Below are positions 42,101-50,276 of a DNA stretch of 52,310 nt, in pieces. Within the stretch, counting starts at the first letter, position 1, and every line of letters starts with the position of its first letter. Both the position numbers and the translations under genes were made by a program. This DNA comes from Ectocarpus siliculosus (Eukaryota > Sar > Phaeophyceae > Ectocarpales > Ectocarpaceae), in the NCBI GenBank assembly GCA_000310025.1, contig FN649755.1:2882432-2934741 (forward strand), read 5' to 3'. The notes below the pieces were generated by a model. That model worked only from the letters and a program-made list of their open reading frames with translations. It made no database searches and had not been told where the DNA came from.

Positions 42101-43451
42101 AAACATGAGCTATCCCCCCCCCCTGTCCCGCGCGCGCCTGCTTTATAGCCACACATCGTCTCAGTGTGGAAACCCCTGTGGAAGGACTTCAAGGCCGCGG
42201 ACGAGTCCTCCACCGCCAAGAAGGCTACCGGAAGCAGGAGACACGCCCAGGGCGCTTGCGGCGGCGGCGGCGCGGGGGGCGCCAGCAGCAGATACCGGCT
42301 GCCGCGGGACGGCTCCTACCGCGGCGTCTGCATGGGAGACGTGGAGGCGCACGTGTTTCGGGCGGTCCTTGCAAGGTGGGGGTACAGCTACAGCGGTCAG
42401 CGCCCGCACTTTTTTCTTGGTTGAGCAAAGAGAATATACCTGGGTTTGTTGATTAAGGCGGTTGAATTGTAGCCTCGCAGATAGAATAAACCTGGGTTTG
42501 TAGGTTGAGGCGGTTCAATTGTAGCCTCGTTGTTTGTCGGAAAGCCGAGGTCATGATAGTGTAAAACAAAATCCGAGCGTACACCTAGCGCCGTCAGTCC
42601 AGAAATTGATCCTCGACAACACTCAACATCTGAGAACTTGAGCACCATTTGTAAGCTCGGTTGAGAACCCCTACACAAACCTATGTAGTAGCCATTCGAA
42701 GCATTATCCTAGGATTACAGTAACAACCCCAGCATCGGTCCAAACTAGAGGTCCATAAGGGCGGCCGTGAACTGCAGCCGTTCCCCCGGGATAGTGTTGC
42801 CGAGGTTGAAAGGACGGAACGTATGTAGTTGTGTATACGAGGTGCCGTGGACGGCTAGCACATTTGTCCGCGTTTTCCTCCTCCTCCACGTTGACGGCAG
42901 AGAGAAGCCATCTTGTGACGGGTTGTCGGTGTGTAGTTTCGCTGGTGGGGCGGTACTTCGGTGGTTGGCAGTTCTCCAACCAAAACAAGAAAGGCGGGCG
43001 GCGGGCGGCGGGCGATCCGTCACCGCAGCCCGTCGACCCACCGCTGGAACCTGCTACATACTGCATATTTGTTTGCTGCTGCGCGGCGTCTTGCCCAACC
43101 ATGCCAGCACCCAACACCAACCACAACAGCTTCTCCCCAACGCGTAGGTGGGCAATGTCCTAGCGAACAACACATTAGCCAACCAGACTCCCCCCCCCCT
43201 ATGCAAAAAGGCACGGATTGGAGCTCAGCAACCTCGACCTGATGGCGCTCGAGCATCTACCAGCCGTGGCACACAAGGGGTGGGCTTTGAAAGGCGCATC
43301 GCGTGGAGCACCCCCTCCAGCGGGCCCAGGGGCCGCCCCGGCTGCCCGGGAATCGGTGGAGGGTCAGCGAGGGTTAAGGAATGGGAGAGGAACGGGCTGT
43401 ATTGATTACGATTCCTTTCTGGCAGCGTGCTTGGTACCAGCGGTGCGCTGA
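20701..43451 (+). CDS. Large multi-EF-hand calcium-binding protein
   Basis: Spliced plus-strand gene. Exons: 20701-20940, 22774-23174, 24016-24301, 25011-25148, 26817-26942, 28014-28205, 29216-29365, 31547-31669, 32375-32569, 32885-33004, 33608-33664, 34660-34761, 36255-36626, 37701-37802, 38368-38447, 39217-39360, 40473-40689, 42149-42375, 43211-43451. The phases agree throughout, giving about 1170 residues. Canonical loops are DADGSGGIDFSE, DADGSGGIDFEE and DKDGSGDIDFHE, with degenerate hands elsewhere. No membrane segment or signal peptide was seen, so a cytosolic or flagellar calcium sensor is likely, but that is inference. Two joints are weak: the exon 11 acceptor (an alternative at 33597 shifts the frame), and exon 13, which needs a GC donor at 36627 or otherwise ends in TAA at 36648. 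If that stop is real, there are two genes. The start ATG is the first in the open exon 1 frame and is unconfirmed. Confidence 0.75.
21542..21742. repeat. About 200-bp repeat, copy 2
   Basis: Direct copy of 20029-20230, placed in the first intron of the EF-hand gene, so that the pair brackets exon 1. Confidence 0.7.
22278..22600. repeat. TATAG and ACA microsatellites in a dispersed repeat
   Basis: (TATAG)n at 22285-22328 and (ACA)n at about 22385-22410 and 22490-22590. Adjoining blocks GGAACGGTTTTTTTATGTGA and TCTTTTCATTGGTCAG recur at 27.89, 30.79, 33.1 and 36.83 kb, so the microsatellite seems to sit inside a dispersed repeat. Confidence 0.75.
22618..22682. repeat. 29-30-bp direct duplication
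   Basis: Two adjacent copies of CGTCGTCGTCACGACCGAGC followed by CGCCACGGTG, upstream of EF-hand exon 2. Confidence 0.85.
23165..23700. repeat. About 110-bp tandem repeat anchored on the exon 2 donor, with TTAGGG tracts
   Basis: Five copies each begin with GACCTGGT (the exon 2 end and donor), run into TTAGGGTTAGGG tracts, then GGGCATAC.GCCGTGACGATC and TCATTC.AAATTTATCCTCTCC. The first copy contains the real junction at 23174/23175. Confidence 0.88.
24826..24930. mobile_element. MITE family A, truncated left end
   Basis: GTATGGCACCACACGCCCTG, then GGCCGATTTTCAAA..CCGAT resembles the outer 50 bp of the family. The right half is absent. Confidence 0.45.
25011..28205 (+). CDS. EF-hand gene module 1 (exons 4-6)
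   Basis: Exon 4 encodes KILGSIGGGPFELLRAFRKM and ends in GGGT. Exon 5 encodes VIDFKGFREGVKKLSLGL, then FFRSFDADGSGGIDFSE. Exon 6 begins FCEWMEATDDSADE and continues in a Gly/Asp linker. All introns are phase 0. Spliced together they give a degenerate hand (GGGTVIDFKGF) followed by a canonical one (DADGSGGIDFSEF). The exon 6 acceptor (GCTGGTGAAG) has a poor pyrimidine tract but restores the EF-hand exactly. Confidence 0.8.
25359..25583. mobile_element. MITE family A copy 4
   Basis: TACCGTAGGCGACATAAGAT at the left, GTGTCACCTACGG at the right, with the CCACTGGATCGATTTTCCAA / TTGAAAATCGGTCCAGGGGG inverted pair. In the intron between exons 4 and 5. Confidence 0.88.
26041..26267. mobile_element. 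MITE family A copy 5 (inverted interior)
   Basis: TACCGTAGGCTGCATAAGAT ... TTATGCAACGTACGGTA. The interior is in the opposite orientation to most copies (GCCGAAAATGGCGGCGTTGG). TA is present at both edges. Confidence 0.88.
26480..26860. repeat. About 115-bp tandem repeat anchored on the exon 5 acceptor
   Basis: Three upstream decayed copies of the real 3' junction. Each has AGCGAAAAGCTCTTGGATTA-like sequence, CACGATGTG/GCGTGT, a CAGG/CGGG/CACG at the splice position and, in two, an ATTTCAAGGGCTTTC-like copy of the exon start. The functional copy ends TTTCGCAG|GTCATC. Confidence 0.8.
27165..27255 (+). repeat. SINE-like fragment
   Basis: Poly-G, TGTACGCATAGTCGTGCATG, CCGTAGTCGTTTGACCATTG, ACCTCGCATG, then a short duplicated CCCTCGCATGTCAT. 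Confidence 0.65.
27690..27810 (-). repeat. SINE-like element, inverted copy with exon 6-like insert
   Basis: Reads (plus strand) CCGGTGAAAACCGGGCGCGC, TCCGTCCCGGCTTTGCAGGG, GATGGTCTAACGACTACGGC: the element in reverse. Just before it lies TGAAGTTCTGCGAG, identical to 14 bases of the exon 6 start 290 bp further on. Confidence 0.6.
28440..28690. repeat. Dispersed repeat pair, copy 1
   Basis: Shares GTGTGACCTTCCTCTTG, GTGACC.CGGC.G.TACGTCAG and GCCGAAAGGCCT.T.AACCGGC with 30540-30690, followed by CA-rich sequence. Intron of the EF-hand gene. Confidence 0.7.
29042..29160. repeat. Dispersed repeat, mate of 3.16 kb
   Basis: GTGCTGCTCGGGAAACCGTA, GAAATACAGGTAGTCTCCGC and TGACGCTATGAATTCATTG match the copies at 3.16 and 3.79 kb. 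Confidence 0.6.
29216..32569 (+). CDS. EF-hand gene module 2 (exons 7-9)
   Basis: Same architecture as module 1. Exon 7: KILGSIGGGPFQLLRAFRKM ending GRGT. Exon 8: VVDLNDFREAVKTFSLGL, then FFKGFDADGSGGIDFE. Exon 9: EFCAWVGGTDAAG plus a linker ending VTRAFREQ. All junctions are phase 0. The exon 8/9 boundary is shifted by one codon relative to exon 5/6 (GAG|GAGTTC versus GAG|TTC) while the protein register is kept. Confidence 0.82.
30540..30690. repeat. Dispersed repeat pair, copy 2
   Basis: Mate of 28440-28690, with TATATTTATATATGCC in place of the shorter TATTACGCC. Confidence 0.7.
30905..31580. repeat. About 170-bp tandem repeat anchored on the exon 8 acceptor
   Basis: Four upstream copies of the exon 8 junction. 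Each carries GCATGCA...CAGGTGGTGAATCT, ACGACTTTCGTGAGGCCGAT (the exon start, decayed), then GTGATG-rich spacer and CCCGTTCCTTCCTGGCCGTG. The two nearest copies are almost identical. The real exon starts at 31547. Confidence 0.9.
32040..32220. repeat. Pyrimidine-rich repeats before exon 9
   Basis: CTTCTTAAGCTCGTCCTTCC and CGTTCTTCTTAAGCTGGTCC repeat several times. The minus-strand Lys/Asn-rich frame is an artefact. Confidence 0.8.
32885..36626 (+). CDS. EF-hand gene module 3 (exons 10-13)
   Basis: Exon 10 encodes KMTSETLHKVLREKLIST and GGGTLLRTYHNLHRSGD, aligned to the KILGSIGGGP..LLRAFRKM exons. Exon 11 encodes LGDFKEAVHRYGMGVTDAQ. Exon 12 encodes VEKLFRRYDKDGSGDIDFHE and FLKLIMYAEDLAPQ, a canonical hand in one exon. 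Exon 13 is a 124-codon Gly/Thr/Ala-rich linker beginning EPLETPVGLGTPP. The exon 10/11 joint is weak: the acceptor at 33597 would give a better EF-like loop (GGVELGDF) but is out of phase by one base. Confidence 0.7.
33036..33102. repeat. (TTG)n microsatellite
   Basis: About 22 uninterrupted TTG units 30 bp inside the intron after exon 10, followed by CTTCACATTAAAAACCGTTC, which matches (inverted) the dispersed repeat at 22.36 and 27.91 kb. Confidence 0.95.
34505..34625 (-). repeat. SINE-like element, inverted copy
   Basis: GATCCGGTGAAAACCCGGCG, GGATGCGAGGTCGATTGTCT, AGCGACTGCGGTATGCGTGT, then a poly-C run. The poly-C lies about 35 bp before the exon 12 acceptor. Confidence 0.7.
34865..35045. 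repeat. Degenerate GGATATGGTGTGCATCAAA repeats
   Basis: Three to four diverged copies of GTGGATATGGTGT.., ATCAAACATTAGACGTCAGCG-like sequence. Intronic. Confidence 0.6.
35200..35635. repeat. About 60-bp degenerate minisatellite
   Basis: Seven or so copies of CTGCCCAATCA..ATAGGTTCG.AC.TAGCAGCCTTTGG.GTATCA fill much of the intron between exons 12 and 13. Confidence 0.8.
36958..37168. mobile_element. MITE family A copy 6
   Basis: ACCCGTAGGTGACGCAAGAT ... GTACCTTAAGGCCACCTGCG. It keeps the paired GATTTTCAAAGTACGATTGC / GCAATCGAGCTTTGAAAATT ends; the interior is shortened. Confidence 0.82.
37701..43451 (+). CDS. EF-hand gene exons 14-19: C-terminal degenerate EF-hands
   Basis: Exon 14 has MLSAFRRLDPLRTGAVTSDE with FRQ, an EF-hand with a partial loop. 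Exons 15-16 join in phase 2 as ALAAKHAIARGRVDYPRFMR, a hand lacking loop acids. Exon 17 is a Ser/Pro/Gly linker. Exon 18 (acceptor CTTTATAG) gives PHIVSVWKPLWKDFKAADES. Exons 18-19 join in phase 2 as FRAVLARHGLELSNLDLMAL, and GTGCIDYDSFLAACL closes the last hand before TGA. If exon 13 ends the upstream gene at TAA, these exons form a separate gene whose first exon was not found. Confidence 0.7.
38530..38880. repeat. About 85-bp degenerate minisatellite
   Basis: Four to five copies of AGCTCT.TTGGCGAAAC.TTT, AATCAGCGGT.CC.AGTTG, GGA..CCACACTGTT. Intron after exon 15. Confidence 0.8.
38985..39190 (-). repeat. SINE-like element, long inverted copy
   Basis: Tail GCCCAATCACCCATGGCATA, GACCAGCTTCTGGTTCATCC, then CCGGCGAAAACGTGG and the head GGGATGCGAGGTCAATGGCC, TAACGACTACGGCATG. 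It ends about 25 bp before the exon 16 acceptor. Confidence 0.72.
40068..40293. mobile_element. MITE family A copy 7 (best-preserved ends)
   Basis: Both 54-bp ends are nearly perfect inverses: TACCGTAGGTTGCATAAGGT...CACCCCCTGGACCGATTTTC and GAAATTCGGTCCAGGGGGTG...ATGCAACCTACGGTA. TA flanks are at both edges, and there is no coding capacity. Confidence 0.92.
40800..40895. repeat. Short AT-rich tandem repeat
   Basis: Four copies of TATAGGTTTTAGT.TACAATA in the intron after exon 17. Confidence 0.8.
41755..41975 (-). repeat. SINE-like element, long inverted copy
   Basis: TGCCCAATCACCCAATGGCA, ACCAGCTTCTGTTCCATCCT, GCCGGCGAAAACCTGG, ATCAATGGTCTAGCGACGAC and a terminal poly-C run. A further fragment follows at about 42070-42120, just before the exon 18 acceptor. 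Confidence 0.72.
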
Positions 43452-45979
43452 AACGGCGCGAAGCACTTAGCACAAAGACAGGGTATACCCCTCGCTGGCT
43501 TCGGTGACAGCAGAGTTCATTTTCAGCCAGCCGTGTACCTTGTTTCGGGGGTGGTGGGGGTTAGTTTGGAGCGATCTCTGCTCCCCCCTATTTTCTTGTG
43601 CGACGAGGCGAGATTGATTCAGAATGACGAAGACCGCCCATTACGGCTACGGTGGTAGTGGGCTTAGATACCTACAAGCAATCCCAAAAGTTATCGCACA
43701 CAGAGGACCGGGCGGCCACGCGGTCGGACGACTTCAACGATCACGGGGCTCCCGAACACCGCACAGCGAAGGTGTGGGTATGATGGCATCAAGGCGTTCG
43801 TTCTGCGGTACGGAACGCGGTCCGATTGTCCACCGGTGTACTGTAGTCGACGACAACGACGGAGACGGGTGTACGCTGTCCGCCTCCGCTCGTTCCACGG
43901 CACGGAACGCGGGACGGGTTTCCAACGGTAGTCAGCCACAACTACTTAGGACCGACGCAACCTGTTCCCTCCAGCGGCGCGACGAGAGGTTGGGACGGTA
44001 GTGAAGGCAAGAAAAACAAAGCGAGAGGTGCTCATATAGCCTGGTCATCGACGCTTGACGGGGATCGTGATCAACGTTGGGAGCGAGGCTACTCCGTCCG
44101 TAGCCAATGGTGTATGGTAAAGAAGGAGGCACGATGAATAGTCCTATCGGGTTGCGGACAGGAGCAAGCATGGTCTCACCTTGGCTTCCCTCGGGGTAAT
44201 AAGGTAGGAAAATAGCTTCGAGGTTGCCCGGCCGTGTTGGTTGTTCAGTGGCGGGGCGCCTCGTACAATTTGTGTGTCGATTCCAATTCGAAAGGTGTTT
44301 GCGTCACTACAACAATCGAAATGGCCATTAACCATTGATTGGTAGTACATAGCGTGTCTTTGGTGGGGCCAGAGAGTGTGGGCCCGGACATATGGCATCT
44401 TTCAGGATCGAATGACGTGGCAAAGTGTTGATCCTCATATTTCAGAGAACGTTGTCGTAAGCTTGTAGAGGGGGGCTGTCATATGTGTACTTTGATGGGT
44501 TCTTGGTAGTAGCGCCCGAAGGAAAGTACCGTAAATGCTGCCGCCCGATTGGCCAGCAGGGAGGAAGATAGTATAGACTATTTCTCACTTGAATCGTAGA
44601 GCGTTGAGGCCGTCATGTAAACCTGTTGCTGTTCCACTTCTGTAGACTGGCTTACTTGGTACGAAAGTAGATATTGATACTGACTGCGAGGTTAACTGAA
44701 TGAAATAATATTCACGTTTATCGGGTCACATCCTTCCTTTCGCGCACAAAACAGTTCCCGAACGGACAAAGAGATAAGATATGACGCGTGAAACATGGCA
44801 AGGTTGGCTGTAGTCCAGACTACTGTATTACGTATATTATGTAGTTGTGTTTATTATAGACAGATCGTGCGTTTCGCAACTGTCTTTCGCTTGACGAATC
44901 GCGGCGCGGCATCCATCCCAGACGTCCCAAAGAAGTTACTGTAGTTTTGTGTTTGTTGGGCGAAGTGGCTTACGCTGTGCACCGAGGGACGCTGTTCTCT
45001 CGAGCTGCTGGCGTTGTTTGCGAGGTAGGTGTAGGTAGGGTAAACACAGAGTGATTTATTATCCACACTCAGACGCCCAAGCTGTCTTCACCTGACGGTT
45101 ACAGACTTGGAAATACGCCTTCACAATACTGCACAGAACCCATGCAGTAGAACCAGTCGTTCTTGTACACAAATACTCCAACAACAGTGTTCGTCGTCCT
45201 CCTTGAACCCTGTCAACCAGATGATTCGCCCCAAAAGCAGCTAAGGTCGGCAAGAACGCGTGTTGTTTGTTCGATGGTACATATTTTGACTACACGTTGT
45301 TGGAGCACTGCATTCTTTCAGCTGAGAGATCAACAACAAGGTTGTGGACCAGCGACGGTGGTCTCTAGTACATTGCCTACTCTGTAAGTTGTAGACTAAC
45401 TACAAATCACAACCCATGTACAATAGTCTAAATCTCTGCCGTTCTCACGACCCTGCCGGGCACGCAATGATTGTCTCGCCCCCCAAATACGATAGTCGCC
45501 CCGCCGCCCTGCGTAACTTGTACTTCATAAAAATACTGACTAATTAATTGTTGGCGCACACACCGCTCTGCGACGACTTCCCGCGACAGAAGAAGCACAT
45601 ACGTGTCTATTCGCGCACGACATTAATGATCACAATAGGGAGGGCGTCTTCAAGGACATAACTTCTTGGTTGTTATTTGTTAGCCGAGAGACGGGAGAAC
45701 CCTGACCCCGCCCAGTAGTAGTGGACCGCCGCGCATTCCGTCCTGAGCTCGACCGGAGGCACAGAACGACAACTGTTTACATTCACGTCCTCTGCCATCC
45801 CCAGTGCTCTGGTTGACGTCCATCGATCAATCGCCCTGAGTGAAAGTCTAGTCTTTTTTAGTCCATCTGTTGCTTTTTTTTTCGCGTTGTTTGTACGTGC
45901 TGATCAGAGGCAACCACATCTCCCTCACTACAAGACCACCGCCTTACACCGCCTTACAATAGGAGACTGAAGACAATGT
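43452..45979. other. Intergenic, no gene recognised
   Basis: Downstream of the EF-hand stop codon. No splice-supported coding sequence, known repeat or RNA gene was found. It is less repetitive than the introns. Part will be the EF-hand 3' UTR. Confidence 0.5.
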
Positions 45980-46254
45980 ATGTATGCGCAGTGGTGCTTG
46001 TCTTCCAGTAGTAGTCAAGACACATCAATCTGTGGTTGTTCACCGCTGCAGCCAGTGTACCTTGCACACATGTGTCTTGTGGCTAGACTACGAGGAAAGA
46101 TATGGTATGTAGGCCCGAAGATATACGCGTCGCGCGTGTACACCAGTGAAACCGTCACTTGGATCTTTGTGAGACGAGCGGTCCAGTTTTTTTTGAGAGG
46201 TTGTGTCACCCTGTCAGTGTCTGTCTGTCGACGCGCGCGACGTCTCGCGTGCAG

Positions 46255-46461
46255 GTTTATCGCATTACAGACATACTTCTGGAGCAGCAGCAGTAAGCCT
46301 ACCACGCTTCAGCCTCCCGCACAAAATCCCCTCAAGGCACCAAGATACAAACAGCGAGGCGAGGCGGCCCGAAGAAAGCGGCGAGACTTGGAGACTTCCC
46401 AGCGTAACTTGCCCTCTTCGGCGCCGAGACTGCTGGCGACGGCGGCGTTGAATTGTCTTTC
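46255..46461 (+). CDS. Candidate upstream exon of the EsV-1-7 gene
   Basis: Bounded by a good acceptor (CTCGCGTGCAG) and donor (CTTTC|GTGAGT). The frame KPTTLQPPAQNPLKAPRYKQ...RRKRRDLETSQRN ends in phase 2. It would splice in phase to an acceptor near 48297 (CTGCAAG|GATAAGC), giving ...NCLS-ISLAEWEGSDYDGV leading into the EsV-1-7 exon. No start codon is assigned. It could also be chance. Confidence 0.3.
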
Positions 46462-47355
46462 GTGAGTGTCCCCCCTTGTCTGGCTGGCGTTATCTTCTCG
46501 TTAGCTTAGTCAACTCGTACGCTCGCGTTTACTGCGCCTTGTGTAGAAACGATCTCTCTACCCCCGCCAGCCGTAGCGTAAAGGGCGAGAGACAAGCCCG
46601 CCATTTCCTTGTTGACGGTTGCTACAGCTAGTCTACAGCAGTATGTGCCGCACACAGAATTCAATGCAATAATCAACAATCGAGCCGTTCGAGGACTAAA
46701 AGTAGTGCACACGACACCTGTCCCGCACCGGCTCTCTGACTCCACCCCTCGATGAACACGGCATGAGGGCGAGCAGATGTTTAGCGGTGGCGGCGGCTTG
46801 TACCGAGATTTCAGTAAAGGGCTCGCTTGCCGCCAGCTCTTTGCCATCACATGTGCTGTGTGTGTCAACAATTCGTTTGTGTGTCAACAATTCGCCGCGA
46901 GAGTTTTTTTTTCCGAACGAGCCGACGTAAACATATACGGTCTGCAGCTCGTCCTGATTCGTCAACACCCCGCATAATTCCATCAACTCTCAAGTGGTTC
47001 TCGCTTTCGATGCGCTGGAGGGGTTGGCTGTCGGTCGACGAGGAAAATACTAACATGTAGAGTCCCGCAAGCCGGTCGTGGAGTGGATGTACTGTATGCA
47101 TAGGGAACGTCCGAGTTTGTTTTCGTTCCATCCATTCTGGGCGTCAGCCGATAATGGTATAGTACAGTAGCATGTACAGTAGTGTCGGTCGACAGATTTT
47201 TCCTCCTCCTGTTTTCCTATTGCTGGATCCGCGCAGTTGGCCGGAGTAGCCGCTGAAAGTTTGCCCACTGCTGTACGTATACAGCAGAGATACCTGGTGC
47301 CCCTAACTGCGAACAGCCACGATGAGTCACTGAGCGTGCAATGTATAGTCTATAT
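46462..47355. other. Non-coding interval
   Basis: No convincing exon, RNA gene or mobile element. Short frames lack domains. Confidence 0.45.
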
Positions 47356-47529
47356 GCAGGTGGAGGTCGACCCCCCTTCCCCAAAATGCCCGATGACCGC
47401 GCCCCCTTGTGGAGACCTTGTCAAGGTCAGACACCTTGGGGAACATAACCAAGACCTCGAAAAAAGGTCTCCACAAGGAAGCGCGGGCATCTCCACATTT
47501 TGGGGAAGGGGGGTCGACCTCCACCTGTG
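47356..47529. mobile_element. Foldback element with 32-bp inverted repeats
   Basis: The ends CAGGTGGAGGTCGACCCCCC TTCCCCAAAATG and CATTTTGGGGAAGGGGGGTC GACCTCCACCTG are inverse to each other. An inner pair, TGTGGAGACCTTG and GGTCTCCACAAGG, nests inside. About 174 bp, no coding capacity. It is unrelated in sequence to TIR families A and B. Confidence 0.85.
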
Positions 47530-47799
47530 TACAATTGCCGAACACTGTACTGTACGGTTCCTGTTTTTCACTGGTGGAGGCATCGAGCCATGGGGTGCAG
47601 TGTTGGCTACGCGCTTCACAGCAAGTCGTCCGGCGACGTAAGCTAAGCAGCAGTCGAGCCTGGGCGGTTGTCTTGATTCAAGAGTTATGCGCGAAAGCGC
47701 GGAGCTCAGAGTACGCATGCATGTAGAGGTCTGCTTCCTGTAGGAGGGTGTTGCTGCTCGAGCAGCATTTTCCACGGTAGAAAGCCGAAGCTTCCACAA

Positions 47800-48300
47800 G
47801 TGCCGTGGAAGCCACCATTACAGTCGCGGAAACGGCTCCACGGAGGACATGGATGCCTCAGTGAAAGCTCATGGGAGCTCGTGGAGAAGATAACTGGAAG
47901 CTGCTTTCACTTCCAACGGTTTCCAAGAATGTACTCCCTGAATGTGCATTCCCATCCAAATTTCGTCGTACGTAGTGGTGATGGAATTCCGTCGTACAGG
48001 AAGAACTTAAATGAGTGTCTTCCATGCGGGAGTCGGAAGTCCATGGATACTCACTCGTGGTGTGCACGGTGTTTCAATGTGCACTTTCCCGGTATGCTTC
48101 GGCAAATTGACGATGATGACACCGCGTGGGCTAGTCAAATACCCGCCGTCATTGGGAACAGTTTGTTTGCCGGGTACGCCGTCCATCTTTTGTTTTCGCC
48201 CATTTTCCAACGTAAAAAAGTTGTTTCTTGCCGCGTGTCCGAACCGTGTGGTGTCTTGTCGGCCAACTCTTTCCGAAGGATCACAGTACTGCAAGGATAA
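47800..48300 (+). CDS. Unassigned open frame, doubtful
   Basis: A 166-codon open frame without ATG at its 5' end (it starts at GTG). It contains NECLPCGSRKSMDTHSWCAR and CFNVHFPGM, a Cys/His-rich patch, and ends just before the EsV-1-7 gene. The pattern is not C-x4-C...C-x2-H, so it is not an EsV-1-7 repeat. It may be chance, 5' UTR, or a gene remnant. Confidence 0.15.
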   Translation: MPWKPPLQSRKRLHGGHGCLSESSWELVEKITGSCFHFQRFPRMYSLNVHSHPNFVVRSGDGIPSYRKNLNECLPCGSRKSMDTHSWCARCFNVHFPGMLRQIDDDDTAWASQIPAVIGNSLFAGYAVHLLFSPIFQRKKVVSCRVSEPCGVLSANSFRRITVLQG

Positions 48301-48377
48301 GCTTAGCGGAGTGGGAGGGTAGCGACTACGACGGCGTTACAAAAGACCTCGACCTCCACCGATCCAACGGGGGTGGG

Positions 48378-50276
48378 ATGCAGTCTTCTGGGAAGTGCCT
48401 GCATCCGGGCTGCTCCAAGAGACCGACGTACGGCGTCGAAGCAAGCCGAAAGAGAGAGTGCTGCAGCCAGCATGCTCGGCCATGGATGGTTAATATTGAT
48501 CTCACGAGGTGGGCTCTCTGCGCGAGTTTTTAAAGCTCTGCCCGTGTTTGTAAAGAGCCAAATGACGCCTTCTTTTGGTGTAAGTCTTCATGTTTGGTCA
48601 GCCTTCGATTTTTGACCACGTGCATCGTCGAGAGAGGGCGGGAAAATACCATGAGGTAATGACGTAACATATGGGCTGGAGGGATGCTCGCGTCAACAAT
48701 AAAGCTCACCCCCCCCCGGCGCCATACAGAATGACAGCCTTGGAAGCCCAGGAAGTCCGAATCTTTGTTGTTGGTAGCGGTTCTACAATAATTTCCTACC
48801 TAGGCTCCCGCCCAACCCAAACCCTGACGACCACATTCCCTATGCATTGGGAGCTGGGGAAAGCTGGATGGGGCCTAGGGCACTGCAAGAAGAATGGCGG
48901 GCATCGGGGAAAAGGGACGGGGGCCGATACCCATCCTTCGCGGAATAAAATAGTAGAACGTGGATGGGCACGCGTGTCTACCACGATAACATTGTAATCG
49001 ATTTTTATCATAGGGGCGTCGCCCTCAACGCCCCCCACCGAAACCGATGTGTTGTCTGTAAAGGTGCGCCAAGGACAAGTGCGAGACTCGCGCCACCTTC
49101 GGCGAACCGGGGAGCGGTCGGCGTCAGTTCTGCAGCAAGCACGCTCCCAAAGGCATGCTCAACTTGGAGCGCAAGAAGTGCTCGGCAGACGACTGTCTGA
49201 TGCCGCCGACGTACTGGCACGAGGGGAACCGGAAGCGGAGGTTCTGCAGCAAGCACGCGGAGGACGGCATGGTCAAGTTGGACAAAAAGCTGTGTCCGGT
49301 TAATGGCTGCTTTACGTCGGCGTCCTACGGGGTCATGGGGAAGAAGAGAAAGTTCTGTGCCGTGCACGCTGAGCGAGGCATGGTATCCATCGGGGGAAGG
49401 CGGTGTGCGAAGGGAGACTGCGGCAAGCGCGCGAACTACGGGGTCGCTGGGACCAACAAGCGGGAGTTCTGCGCCACTCACGCGGAGACCGGGATGGTGA
49501 ACATCAACAACCAGAAGAGAGGCTCGGTTCAGAGAAAAAAGCCCAGCGCCGGGCCACACGATGATGTTGAAGAGGAGAGCGACGAGAAGCCGGCCGTGCG
49601 CGGCGACGGTCGGCGAGCCAGTGATCCTTCCGTCTTGGGCGAAGAAGAAGGAGGGGGAGTGGGAACGAGTTTTGCTCGTAGCGCCGAGGAGAATGGACCG
49701 GTGAGCACGGCAGCAGACGAACGCAACGATTCCTGGGGTGGCCCCCGCTTGCCGGTAGCGGCGACTCGCGACGGGGGAGTGTGGGACTTGAGAGGACCCT
49801 GTGGCGTCGGTAGCAGCAGCAGCGGAGGCAGCAGCTTCGGCGGCGGCGGCGGCGGCGGCAGCGGGAGTGCAGTATCGGCTGCTCACGCAAGCCAACGGGT
49901 CAAGGGCAGCAAGTGGGCAGGCAGTCCCCCCATGGCGGCAGCAGAGGGAGCCATGGGGGGGCACAGCGATGTGAAGTACGAGGAAGTTGTAGCAAACTTC
50001 TGGCCTGAAGGAACACTTACAACTTCACCGGGAAAGGACGCGAGAAAGGGGGCTAGGTCTTGTTCTCCAAAGGAAATAGAAGGACGCACCGCATCGGAAA
50101 CATATGGGGGGTCTTCAAGGTCAACGTCGTCGTCGTCATCGCCGAGTGGGAGGAGGCCGAAACGGCCAAAGAAGGCTATGCGGCCGTGGCCGAAAAGCAA
50201 CGGCACCGCCGTTCCGCTTCTGCTTACCTCAGACGGGTGGTCGAGCTGGGAGTGGCAACCGCTGGCCATGAGTTGA
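48378..50276 (+). CDS. EsV-1-7 repeat protein (five repeats)
   Basis: Two exons, 48378-48508 and 49064-50276, joined in phase 2 (ACGAG|GTGGGC, GTAAAG|GTGCGC), giving about 447 residues. Five tandem repeats follow C-x4-C-x16-C-x2-H-x12, one of them a residue short: CLHPGC..CSQHARPWMVNI, CAKDKC..CSKHAPKGMLNL, CSADDC..CSKHAEDGMVKL, CPVNGC..CAVHAERGMVSI, CAKGDC..CATHAETGMVNI. The Cys/His set is complete in all. Named after a gene of the brown-algal virus EsV-1, this family is expanded in brown algae and includes the developmental regulator IMMEDIATE UPRIGHT of Ectocarpus. The C-terminal half is acidic, then Gly/Ser-rich, with a GRRPKRPKKAMR nuclear-localisation-like patch, so a nuclear regulator is possible (inference). 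The start is the first ATG before repeat 1. The frame is open upstream, and a 5' exon near 46.4 kb is possible. Confidence 0.88.
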
